From: Acidobacteriota bacterium
Lineage (GTDB): Bacteria; Acidobacteriota; UBA890; WLXD01
Direction: 5' to 3'
NCBI GenBank assembly: GCA_022571615.1
Contig: JACZXM010000141.1
Location: forward strand, 1-7,270
DNA length: 7,270 nucleotides
Part shown: positions 1-6,493 of the stretch, piece after piece
Layout of the letters: each line of letters begins with the position of its first letter
How positions within the stretch are numbered: position 1 is the first letter of the stretch
Translations under genes and position numbers: made by a program
Notes under the pieces: model-generated
The model's input: only the letters and a program-made list of their open reading frames with translations
Told to the model about the DNA's origin: nothing
The model's database searches: none

Positions 1-107
1 TCGCAGGATCAACTGCATGGGTGGATCCATGTCGTGGTTGAGGGCGCACCTCATCGGAGCGGTCCCGGCTGAGGATGGCGGCGCGCGCTCGGCAGGGCCT
101 GATTTGC

Positions 108-112
108 GGAGG
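108..112 (+). promoter_or_regulatory. Ribosome binding site that sets the start of the glutamate-synthase-like gene
   Basis: GGAGG at 108-112 lies 6 nt before an ATG at 119, which is ideal spacing. An ATG at 113 abuts it with no spacing, and the far upstream in-frame ATGs at 17 and 29 have only weaker matches (AGGA at 5-8 before the ATG at 17). The codons between 17 and 118 encode a Gly/Ala/Arg-rich stretch unlike the conserved start of the family, so 119 is the preferred start. Confidence 0.65.
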
Positions 113-118
113 ATGCGG

Positions 119-1717
119 ATGCGAAGACAGTTCCTGATCGGCTCGGTGCTCGTTCTCGGAGCGGTCGCGGTGGGTGCACGCTTGAACCCGCTGGTGCTGT
201 GGTCGTTGGTCGTGATCGGACCGCTGGTGGTGCTGGGATTGGTCGATCTGCTGCAGACACGGCATACGATCCGGCGCAACTTTCCGGTTCTCGGGCGTTT
301 CCGCTACTTGTTCGAGGCGATTCGGCCGGAGATCAATCAGTACTTCGTGGAATCCAATACCGACGGCATGCCATTCAGCCGCGAGGAGCGGTCGGTCGTG
401 TACCAGCGCGCCAAGGGCGCGCTCCAGACTCTTCCGTTTGGGACCCAGCGCGACGTCTATGCTCCCGGCTACGAGTGGATCAATCACTCGCTAGCTCCGA
501 CCCACGTGGAGGCCGAGGATCTGCGGGTCATGGTCGGTGGTCCGGATTGCAGGCAACCCTATAGCGCCAGCCTGCTGAACATCTCGGCCATGAGCTACGG
601 GGCGCTCAGCCGGGCCGCGGTGCTGGCCCTGAACGGTGGCGCCAGGGACGGGGGGTTCGCCCACAACACCGGAGAGGGGGGAATCAGCCCCTATCACCTG
701 GAGCCGGGCGGCGATCTTATCTGGCAGGTCGGCACCGGGTACTTCGGCTGCCGGACGCCGAGCGGCGGCTTCTGCGAGCGGACGTTTGGCGAACAGGTCG
801 CACACCCGGCGGTGAAGATGATCGAAGTCAAGCTCTCGCAGGGCGCCAAGCCGGGGCACGGGGGAATCCTGCCGGCGGCGAAGGTCACCGAGGAGATCGC
901 CGCGATCCGCCACGTCCCGATGGGACAGGACGTGCTGTCGCCTCCTGCGCACAGCGCCTTCTCCACTCCGATCGAGATGATGGAGTTCATCGCCCGGTTG
1001 CGCGATTTGTCGGACGGCAAGCCGGTCGGGTTCAAGCTCTGCGTGGGCAAGAGGCGCGAGTTCCTCGCGCTATGCAAGGCGATGGAAAAGACCGGGATCA
1101 CGCCGGACTTCATCACTGTCGACGGGGGCGAGGGAGGGACGGGTGCGGCGCCGCTGGAGTTCTCCAACCGCGTCGGATCGCCGGGGATCGAGGGGCTGAT
1201 GTTCGTGCACAACGCGCTGGTGGGCTTTTCCGTACGCGATCGGATCCGGGTTGTCACCGCCGGCAAGGTCACCACCGGCTACCACATGATCAAGAGGCTG
1301 GCGCTGGGGGCAGACCTGATCAACTCGGCGCGCGGCATGATGCTGGCGCTCGGGTGCATCCAGGCTCTCCGGTGCAACGACAACCATTGCCCGACAGGGG
1401 TCACCACGCAGAACCCCCAGCTGGTGGCGGGGCTGGTGGTGCAGGACAAGCGGCCGCGGGTGGCGTCGTTCCATCGCGAGACACTGGCGAGCGTCGCTGA
1501 GCTGCTAGGGGCGATGGGCCTGAACGCACCAGAACAGCTGCGTCCATGGCACATCATGCGGCGGATCAACCCGGTCGAGGTGCGCCACTACGGTGAACTG
1601 TTCGAGCATCTCGAGGACGGCTGCTTGCTCAGGGAGCACCACCCGCCTGAGTCGTTCGCCCGAGCGCTCCGAGCTGCAACCGCCACTACCTTCCGGCACG
1701 CGGCTTCCGGAAACTAG
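119..1717 (+). CDS. Membrane-anchored FMN-binding glutamate synthase family protein (GltB central-domain type)
   Basis: The 532-residue product (from ATG 119) carries only the FMN/iron-sulfur synthase part of the glutamate synthase large subunit. Two hydrophobic segments at about residues 5-22 and 24-44 should anchor it in the membrane, with the catalytic domain probably cytoplasmic. Family motifs seen: SAMSYGALS (156-164), NTGEGG (183-188), KLSQGAKPGHGG (from 238), DGGEGGTGAAP (from 335, flavin/phosphate loop), and the 3Fe-4S signature C-x5-C-x4-C at Cys413, Cys419 and Cys424, followed by PTGVTTQ. It lacks the N-terminal Cys glutaminase domain and the C-terminal GXGXG beta-helix of true GltB, so it cannot by itself hydrolyse glutamine. 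Standalone members of this family are widespread; their substrate is generally not established, although they are often annotated as glutamate synthases. An in-frame ATG at 17 would add 34 non-conserved residues. The gene ends with TAG and faces a convergent patatin remnant. Family assignment is firm; substrate is unknown. Confidence 0.93.
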   Translation: MRRQFLIGSVLVLGAVAVGARLNPLVLWSLVVIGPLVVLGLVDLLQTRHTIRRNFPVLGRFRYLFEAIRPEINQYFVESNTDGMPFSREERSVVYQRAKGALQTLPFGTQRDVYAPGYEWINHSLAPTHVEAEDLRVMVGGPDCRQPYSASLLNISAMSYGALSRAAVLALNGGARDGGFAHNTGEGGISPYHLEPGGDLIWQVGTGYFGCRTPSGGFCERTFGEQVAHPAVKMIEVKLSQGAKPGHGGILPAAKVTEEIAAIRHVPMGQDVLSPPAHSAFSTPIEMMEFIARLRDLSDGKPVGFKLCVGKRREFLALCKAMEKTGITPDFITVDGGEGGTGAAPLEFSNRVGSPGIEGLMFVHNALVGFSVRDRIRVVTAGKVTTGYHMIKRLALGADLINSARGMMLALGCIQALRCNDNHCPTGVTTQNPQLVAGLVVQDKRPRVASFHRETLASVAELLGAMGLNAPEQLRPWHIMRRINPVEVRHYGELFEHLEDGCLLREHHPPESFARALRAATATTFRHAASGN

Positions 1718-1792
1718 TTACACGACACCGCGCCGGCGCTCGACTCGCCCCGATGCCAGGGCGCCATTACAGTCGCCACGCACATGTTCAAA

Positions 1793-1823
1793 CACGCGGC
1801 ACCGGCGAAGCCAGCACCGTGTG
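1793..1823. terminator. Possible hairpin between convergent genes (weak terminator candidate)
   Basis: CACGCGG (1793-1799) can pair with CCGTGTG (1817-1823), with one G-T pair, around an inner GGC-GAA-GCC hairpin (1804-1812). It sits in the 130-bp spacer between two convergent genes, where a bidirectional terminator is expected. Neither strand shows a proper T-run after the stem (only TGTTTG on the minus strand), and the internal loop is large, so this is a weak candidate. Confidence 0.22.
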
Positions 1824-1847
1824 ATCCTTGACTTCCACCACAGCCCG

Positions 1848-2294
1848 CTACTGCAGTAGGGCCGAGAGCAGATGTTTGAGCTGGGCTTTGGCGGGACGTG
1901 CCTGATCGAAGATCTCGTCGGCCTTGTAGAACTCCAGCATCCGGATATCGACCAGGTCGGGTTCGATGTAGATGGTCGGTGGGCGTTGGCGCAGCTTCTG
2001 GCGGACGATCGACATCTGCATGATCTGATAGGTGTTGAAGATCGCCGCGGTGAGGTTGGGCGGCTTGTTGGAGCGCCTGCGCCGCTTGCCGACGACGTTG
2101 ATCGCGATCACGGTATCGCAGTCATCCTGGAGCAGATCGAACGGAACCGGGTTCACTGAGCCGCCATCCACGAGCACCACACTGGTACCGGCGATGCACT
2201 TGGGCCGCACCCCGAGCTCGTCGAAGACTTCGAGCATCAGAACGTGTGCCAGCCCGCGGGCTCCGCCGCCACCCAACGCGAGTCCGAGATGCAC
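1848..2294 (-). pseudogene. Patatin-like phospholipase with internal in-frame deletion
   Basis: The reading frame has 148 codons from GTG 2294 to TAG 1848-1850; patatin-like phospholipases of the RssA/NTE type are roughly 250-320 residues. The start reads [15 protein letters not shown], the oxyanion-hole glycine motif, and continues to IAGTS, the first half of the GXSXG nucleophile elbow. The next residues are [13 protein letters not shown], the DGG motif carrying the catalytic Asp, which normally lies well over 100 residues further on. The second glycine of the elbow and the core of the domain are missing, but the frame stays open to a normal-looking C-terminal part ([28 protein letters not shown]). 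Intact relatives cleave acyl chains from lipids with a Ser-Asp dyad; this form should be inactive. GTG 2294 is chosen because GGGGAG lies 7 nt upstream and the family motif starts there; an ATG at 2399 would add 35 unrelated residues. Alternatives are a misassembly across the gap or a genuine mini-protein. Confidence 0.8.
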
Positions 2295-2301
2295 CGACGC
2301 G

Positions 2302-2307
2302 CTCCCC
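2302..2307 (-). promoter_or_regulatory. Ribosome binding site of the patatin remnant
   Basis: On the minus strand GGGGAG (2307-2302) lies 7 nt before the GTG at 2294. It supports the GTG start over the longer open frame that begins at 2399, whose first 35 codons do not resemble patatins. Confidence 0.55.
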
Positions 2308-2476
2308 TGTTGCTCCGGACCGCAGTCCCACCGCCTATGCTTCCAGGTTACACCGCTGAGCGGGGACCGCGTGAGCGCACGATTTGGCTTTGGCGGCAAG
2401 GGTCAATGGCGGACAATGGCTGACGTGATGGGTCCGTTCCGTCCCACCAACGGTCAAGCGTGCGGGGAACGCAATC

Positions 2477-3460
2477 ATGCACGAGCGCCTCCGTGACGAC
2501 CTCAACGTCAGTCACGCGTTCATCAACACACTCACCGCCGCGTACCAGGGCGCCTATGCCTTCGAGCAGGCGCTAGGGCAGCTTGGCGCTACCGACGCCG
2601 AGGCGCGCGCTGATGCGGTGAGCGAGCGCATCGACGAGATCAACGCCTGGTGGGCCGTGTTCAAGCGCCACGAGCCGCTGTTGGCGGTGGGCACCGAGCT
2701 TTCCCCCGACGCGGTTCGGGCCTGGCAGTTGCTAGGCGATGCGGAGGAACGGCTCCGTGGCCTGGCGAACGAGATGAGGCCCGCAGCGGAGACCCGGGCC
2801 CTGTTTGCCGACCGCACGGCCCTCTATCTGCGGGTTGCCTGCTTCTGCGAGTCGGCCTACGCGGGTGAGCATTTCGTTCACGGGCTCATCTGCTACGGAG
2901 ACGTGATGAACATGCCCGACGTCTCGGATCAGTATCGCCAACACCTGCAATCGTGCCAGGCGCAGGTTCGGGAGGCGCATACGGTTCTGTCGCGCGCGGT
3001 ACAACTGCCCGGAGCACCTTCCGAGGCCGAGGTGGCGGAGCTACTCGATGTGACGCTTACAGTGCCGGTTCTATTCGCCCACAGAATTCTCGATATCCGT
3101 CAGGTACTTGCTCGCTACACGGGGCGATTCGACTTTCTCGAGGGCGGCATCGCTGAGCATGAGCAGGAACCTTGGCAGCGGCTCGGATTCCCACCCTACG
3201 CCGCAGGCCAGTGGAGGGCTGCAGGGTTCTCGCCCCAGCAGGCCTACGAGTGGATTCAAGGCGGTGTGCCGGATGCGCTCGGGGCCGCGGGCTATCTTGG
3301 GCGTGACCTGATGCTCGAGATCGCCGCGCCCTGGTTCGCTGCCGGCATGAACGGCCGCGAGGCGGCTGCGTGGCTCGACGCCGGGATCAGCGTACAAGAG
3401 GCCAGCTCGTGGCGGGCCCGCGGAGTGCACCATCCCACCCAAAGGTCCCAGATCGCCTGA
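2477..3460 (+). CDS. Unrecognised helical protein with C-terminal 13-residue Trp/Gly repeats
   Basis: I do not recognise this 327-residue protein. It has no signal peptide or membrane segment and should be cytoplasmic. Residues 1-230 look mostly alpha-helical, rich in Ala, Glu, Arg and Leu, with a Cys-containing stretch (CFCESAYAG) near residue 130 and another Cys near 142; no catalytic signature is evident. From Trp233 the sequence becomes a tandem repeat with aromatic residues at 233, 246, 259, 273 (Tyr), 286, 299 and 312. The unit is W-x3-G-hydrophobic-x4-A-x2, seen most clearly in WRAAGFSPQQAYE, WFAAGMNGREAAA and WLDAGISVQEASS. Such short helical repeats would suit a binding or scaffold surface, which is inference. 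The ATG at 2477 is supported by GGGGA at 2464-2468, 8 nt upstream. The gene stands alone, divergent from the patatin remnant and convergent with the dehydrogenase gene 23 bp downstream. That the gene is real is well supported by its length, ribosome binding site and repeat structure. Confidence 0.85.
   Translation: MHERLRDDLNVSHAFINTLTAAYQGAYAFEQALGQLGATDAEARADAVSERIDEINAWWAVFKRHEPLLAVGTELSPDAVRAWQLLGDAEERLRGLANEMRPAAETRALFADRTALYLRVACFCESAYAGEHFVHGLICYGDVMNMPDVSDQYRQHLQSCQAQVREAHTVLSRAVQLPGAPSEAEVAELLDVTLTVPVLFAHRILDIRQVLARYTGRFDFLEGGIAEHEQEPWQRLGFPPYAAGQWRAAGFSPQQAYEWIQGGVPDALGAAGYLGRDLMLEIAAPWFAAGMNGREAAAWLDAGISVQEASSWRARGVHHPTQRSQIA
3173..3424 (+). repeat. Coding tandem repeat: 13-residue Trp/Gly units
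   Basis: Six complete 13-14 residue units and a partial seventh start at residues 233, 246, 259, 273, 286, 299 and 312 of the 327-residue protein. Conserved positions within a unit are Trp1, Gly5, a hydrophobic residue at 6 and Ala11. The third unit has one extra residue, and the fourth has Tyr for Trp and Asp for Gly. The DNA copies are not near-identical, so this is an old, selected protein repeat rather than a recent tandem duplication. Confidence 0.75.
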
Positions 3461-3483
3461 GCGGGCGCTTTCACCACGGCCTG

Positions 3484-5679
3484 CTAGCCCTCGTAGTAGC
3501 GGCGCGGGATCCAGGACCAGCCGGATGGCGCGGTGGCAACCTCGGTTCCCAGTACCTCCTTGACCGCCGCGACCACGTCTTCGGCCGTCAGCACGGTGAG
3601 CTTCTCCAGCACGGGTGATTGCGCGACGCCGGGCACGTTCTTCTGCCCGATCGCCCGCGTCGGAATGCCGGCGAACTGCTCCACGACATGCCCCTGGATC
3701 GAACGCACGAAGCCCGCAAACGACCGGTCCTCCGAAGCGACCACCAGCCGGCCCGTGCGCGCCACACTCGCGTACACGGTCTCCAGATCCGGAGGAACGA
3801 GGGTTCGCAGATCGATGACCTCGGCCTGGATGCCCTCTTCTTCGAGCTTCTCGGCCGAGCCCATGGCTGTCCGCACGGCGCGCCCCCAGGCGACGATCGT
3901 GACATCGTCGCCGGAGCGGCGGATCACCGCCTTGCTGAACGGAACCCGGACATCGGGGTCGATGTTCGGAACCTCTCCTCGCATGATGCTCTTCTTGAGC
4001 GCGTCGATGGTCTCCAGGTCGGTGGGCTCTCCCGGGAAGGCCGGACCCAGGCTCAAGCGATAGGCGAACTTGGGCTCCAAGACCACCACGGGACCACCGT
4101 ACTCGGCCGCGGTCATTAGCAGGCCGTAGACGTCGAAGCTTGTCGAGGGCATCAACAACACCAACCCGGGGATGCCCGCGAAGTACCCTTCGTTGCTCAT
4201 CGAATGGTAGATGGCGCCGCCGCCGAACGGATCGACCGGCATCCGCAAGATGACGCTCGAGCTGGCGCGTCCGTCCGAGGCCCAGTGCAGGTTGCCCAGA
4301 TGCACCAGCCAGTGAAAGGCGTTGTAGACGTAGTCTCCGAACTGAATCTCGGGCATCGCCACGATCCCCTCGTGCAGGCCCGCGCCCATTGCCGTGCCGA
4401 TGATCAACGGCTCGTTGAGCGGTGCATCGATCACCCGCTCCGGATGCCGCGCTTTGAGACCCGCGGTGGCGGTCATCACGCCGCCTAGACGGGCGACGTC
4501 CTGACCCCAGAGCACGCCGCCGTGGTCGGCGAGGATCCGATCGAGGGCGCTCCGTATGGCCCCCGCGTACGTGATGTTGGTGCTGCCGGTAGCGGGGGGC
4601 TCGTGCACGGCAGGAAACGGTGCGTACACGTGCTCGAAGATCGTCTCTGCCGGGGGGTCGGGCTCTGACCGCACCTGGGCGATGATGCTGCGGATGTCCT
4701 CGATCTCCGCCTCCATGATGCGTCCGGCGTCGTGGTGAGCGAAGTAGTCTCGGCCCTCGCCGCTCTTGCGGCGGACGATATCCTCCGGCTCCAGCACCCC
4801 GCGTTCCACCAACGACTCACCGAACCCGAGCAGCGGATCTGGCTGCGACAGATCGAACGTCACGTCCGCGGCGGAGCTGTGGCCGTTCAGACGTGGCAGG
4901 TTGGTCACGTACAGCAGGACGCCGGTCTGGTTGTCCTTCACATGCCCGACCACAGCCTCGGTGGTACGGAAGACGTCCCAGAAGTCGGACCCATCGCACT
5001 CGAAGTGCGCCAGACCGAACGCCTTGGCGTAGGCAGCGAAGTCCTTGATGCCATGGCCCTCCTCGGGCAGCGTGCTGATGGCCACGTTGTTGTCGGTGAC
5101 CATGACAATCAACGGCAGCTTCCAGACGCTGGCGGCGTTCATGGCGTCGTGCAGGTCGCCTTCCGCGGTCGTGCCGTCACCGACGATCGCCATCGCCACC
5201 CCATCGCTACGTCCCAGGATCTTGAAGCCCATCGCGTAGCCCGCGGCTTTGCCGAGCTGCATGCCGACCGGGCTCTGCACCGGGAGAACGCCGTAGTCGG
5301 GGAAATGCAAGTGGTTGACCATCTGCCGCCCGCGGCTCATGCGGTCGGTGTCCTTGGAGAACTGCTGCCGCATCACATCGAGCGCGAAGCCCTCGTAGCC
5401 CTGCAGGTCGAGCCACATCGACACCATGGCGGCGGATCGATAGTGGGGCACGAAACCGAAGTTGGCCGGGGTCAGCGCCCGCGATAGCGCCAGTGCGGTG
5501 GCCACTCCGTGGACCTCTTCCCCCGGTCCCCAGATGGCGAACTTGACCTCGCCACGGCTGACCAAACGAACAATGTACTCCTCGGTCACGCGCGAGCGCA
5601 CCGCGACGCGATATGCCCGACGCAGCTCCTCCGCCGTCACCTCGACCTGGCTACGAGACTCGGTTTCGGTCTGCTCCAT
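3484..5679 (-). CDS. Fused alpha-beta E1 component of a 2-oxoacid dehydrogenase (thiamine diphosphate-dependent)
   Basis: This 731-residue protein joins E1-alpha and E1-beta in one chain. E1 decarboxylates a 2-oxoacid and passes the acyl group to the lipoyl arm of E2. The alpha part (about 15-330) has the thiamine diphosphate/Mg motif GDG (167-169), ending in DNN (196-198) before VAIS, plus HYRS (79-82) and GHSS (265-268). A linker near 340-365 leads to the beta part: NEP with probable catalytic Glu423, EIQFGDYVYNAF (from 444), and YHS with His492 before the IPGL segment. A transketolase C-terminal domain spans about 590-710 (DVTIVAWGRAV, VIDLRTLVPPD). All key residues are present and the length fits fused E1s, so it looks functional. 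Pyruvate, branched-chain 2-oxoacids or another substrate cannot be told apart from sequence alone. No lipoyl E2 or flavoprotein E3 gene is in the window, so partners must be encoded elsewhere or beyond the TAG at 3484. ATG 5679 has a strong ribosome binding site 7 nt upstream. Confidence 0.93.
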   Translation of the reverse strand: MEQTETESRSQVEVTAEELRRAYRVAVRSRVTEEYIVRLVSRGEVKFAIWGPGEEVHGVATALALSRALTPANFGFVPHYRSAAMVSMWLDLQGYEGFALDVMRQQFSKDTDRMSRGRQMVNHLHFPDYGVLPVQSPVGMQLGKAAGYAMGFKILGRSDGVAMAIVGDGTTAEGDLHDAMNAASVWKLPLIVMVTDNNVAISTLPEEGHGIKDFAAYAKAFGLAHFECDGSDFWDVFRTTEAVVGHVKDNQTGVLLYVTNLPRLNGHSSAADVTFDLSQPDPLLGFGESLVERGVLEPEDIVRRKSGEGRDYFAHHDAGRIMEAEIEDIRSIIAQVRSEPDPPAETIFEHVYAPFPAVHEPPATGSTNITYAGAIRSALDRILADHGGVLWGQDVARLGGVMTATAGLKARHPERVIDAPLNEPLIIGTAMGAGLHEGIVAMPEIQFGDYVYNAFHWLVHLGNLHWASDGRASSSVILRMPVDPFGGGAIYHSMSNEGYFAGIPGLVLLMPSTSFDVYGLLMTAAEYGGPVVVLEPKFAYRLSLGPAFPGEPTDLETIDALKKSIMRGEVPNIDPDVRVPFSKAVIRRSGDDVTIVAWGRAVRTAMGSAEKLEEEGIQAEVIDLRTLVPPDLETVYASVARTGRLVVASEDRSFAGFVRSIQGHVVEQFAGIPTRAIGQKNVPGVAQSPVLEKLTVLTAEDVVAAVKEVLGTEVATAPSGWSWIPRRYYEG

Positions 5680-5686
5680 CCGGACA

Positions 5687-5693
5687 CCTCCCT
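5687..5693 (-). promoter_or_regulatory. Strong ribosome binding site of the E1 gene
   Basis: AGGGAGG on the minus strand (5693-5687) lies 7 nt before the ATG at 5679. It is among the best Shine-Dalgarno matches in the window and fixes the start. Confidence 0.75.
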
Positions 5694-5700
5694 GCGGTTA

Positions 5701-5726
5701 CCAGTGCCCGAGCTACGGGCTACCGG
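5701..5726 (-). promoter_or_regulatory. Hairpin at the 5' end of the E1 leader
   Basis: On the minus strand CCGGT-A-GCCCG (5726-5716) pairs with CGGGCACTGG (5710-5701) around the loop TAGCT. This gives 10 base pairs (one G-T) with a single bulged A. The stem begins about 2 nt after the transcription start predicted from the -10 box and ends 7 nt before the ribosome binding site, so it would form the extreme 5' end of the mRNA. It could protect the transcript or modulate translation; no known riboswitch class is recognised. Confidence 0.5.
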
Positions 5727-5734
5727 ATCGGCTG

Positions 5735-5743
5735 ATTATACCA
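5735..5743 (-). promoter_or_regulatory. Extended -10 promoter of the E1 gene
   Basis: The minus strand reads TGGTATAAT (5743-5735): a perfect TATAAT hexamer preceded by the TGn extension. The -35 position (about 5758-5763, GAAGGC) is a poor match to TTGACA, which is usual where an extended -10 is present. The predicted transcription start near 5728 leaves a leader of about 49 nt. In sequence this GC-rich, a perfect match at the right distance from a strong start is unlikely to be chance. Confidence 0.7.
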
Positions 5744-5802
5744 AGGGGGCGGCATATGCCTTCTGCGCCCGGTCCTGTTCGGCTGGAGAGAGACCGAGAG
5801 TT

Positions 5803-5915
5803 GGCGCAGCAGGGGGGATCTGGCGCACGGCCTGGCGCTGCGGCCGACTTTTCAAGCCAGCTTGAGGGTCAGAGACCGGCAGAAGGGCCGTGCGCCAGAT
5901 CCCCCCTGCTGCGCC
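5803..5915. repeat. Foldback repeat with perfect 30-bp inverted arms
   Basis: The left arm (5803-5832, starting GGCGCAGCAGGGGGGATC) is the exact reverse complement of the right arm (5886-5915) over 30 bases. The 53-bp loop holds a small inner palindrome (TCAAG-CCAG-CTTGA) and begins with an imperfect direct copy of the inner arm (CTGGCGCACGGCC at 5820-5832, CTGGCGCTGCGGCC at 5832-5845). No T-run follows on either strand, so it is not an intrinsic terminator. It lies just downstream of the broken methyltransferase and upstream of the E1 promoter. A tract of nine G residues (5935-5943) lies beside it. It most resembles a miniature foldback or REP/MITE-like repeat, possibly with more of the flank (about 5745-5998) belonging to the unit. 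A chance inverted repeat of this length is implausible. Confidence 0.85.
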
Positions 5916-5979
5916 GCCACCGCCACAGCTTGGTGGGGGGGGGATGGTCAGCGAATAGCCGTCGATCCACGGGATTGGA

Positions 5980-6487
5980 TCAGGAGTCTGAGGATTCGGA
6001 CCCGCCCTTACGAACGCCTGCTGCACAAAGGCTGTCCCGCCAATGCAAGCGGCCATCGCCATCGTCATACTTGTAGTACTTGTTCAGGTACTCCTCGTCG
6101 TAGTCCGTCCGGGGCGTATTCCACGTAACGGTGCCCGAGGCGGCGTAGTTCAACCAGTCGCGGGGCCATCATGGAGAGGTAAGCCATCATGTCGCTGTCG
6201 CCCAGGAACGTCCGAAAAGCCTGCATTGCTTTCGAGACCCTTCCACCAATCTCCACTGTCTCCTGATAGGCCAAGGCCGCGCCTTGGTCCCAGTGCCAGG
6301 TGTCCTCGAACGCCATGATCTGAGCGGCTGAACTAGTGCCGTCGTGCTGCGCAAAGAGAACGTTGTAGTCCTGGTTCGACTTGAACGGCGGGTCCAGGTA
6401 GACGAGATCCACTGACTCGTCTGGGACGTGCAGCCGCAGCACTTCGAGATTGTCGCCGTAGTACAGGACGTTTCCGGTTGTGCTCAT
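5980..6487 (-). pseudogene. Broken site-specific DNA methyltransferase (N4/N6, DPPF type)
   Basis: The ATG at 6487 opens a typical start of adenine/cytosine-N4 methyltransferases of the modification-methylase family: VLYYGDNLEVL, then VDLVYLDPPF with the catalytic motif IV DPPF at residues 32-35, SNQDYNVLF and FEDTWHW. Homology continues to MMAPRLVELRRL (residue 117, ending at 6137). The next recognisable family segment, TWNTPRTDYDEEYLNKYYKY then DDGDGRLHWRDSL, is in a different frame (6135 down to the TGA at 5980-5982). Intact relatives have a long stretch between these two segments, so a deletion has removed the middle and shifted the frame; the first frame runs on to a stop at 6065. Homology ends again after GVRKGGS near 5998, where the foldback region starts. 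The S-adenosylmethionine motif (FxGxG/DPFCGSGTT), normally near the C-terminus in this motif order, is missing. The product should be inactive. Whether it belonged to a restriction system or was an orphan methylase cannot be seen. Confidence 0.82.
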
Positions 6488-6493
6488 TGCCGC

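Noticed and set aside
491..1275. Minus-strand open frames opposite the glutamate-synthase-like gene
   Set aside because: They are shadows of a clearly conserved plus-strand gene and carry no domain signal.
2295..2399. Thirty-five extra N-terminal codons of the patatin frame from an ATG at 2399
   Set aside because: The extra residues do not resemble patatins, and a well-placed GGGGAG precedes the GTG at 2294, exactly where family homology begins.
3461..3483. Bidirectional terminator in the 23-bp convergent gap
   Set aside because: I found no stem of useful length and no T-run in either direction.
4732..5487. 251-codon plus-strand open frame
   Set aside because: It is entirely antisense to the catalytic part of the E1 gene. 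Open antisense frames are common in high-GC coding DNA, and the sequence has no recognisable motif.
5803..5915. Foldback repeat as a rho-independent terminator
   Set aside because: There is no T-run after the stem on either strand, and the 53-nt loop is far larger than usual for intrinsic terminators.
5736..6068. 110-codon minus-strand open frame
   Set aside because: It translates through the foldback repeat, so the two arms give unrelated low-complexity Pro/Gly/Ala peptides. It also overlaps the methyltransferase remnant in another frame and has no good ribosome binding site.
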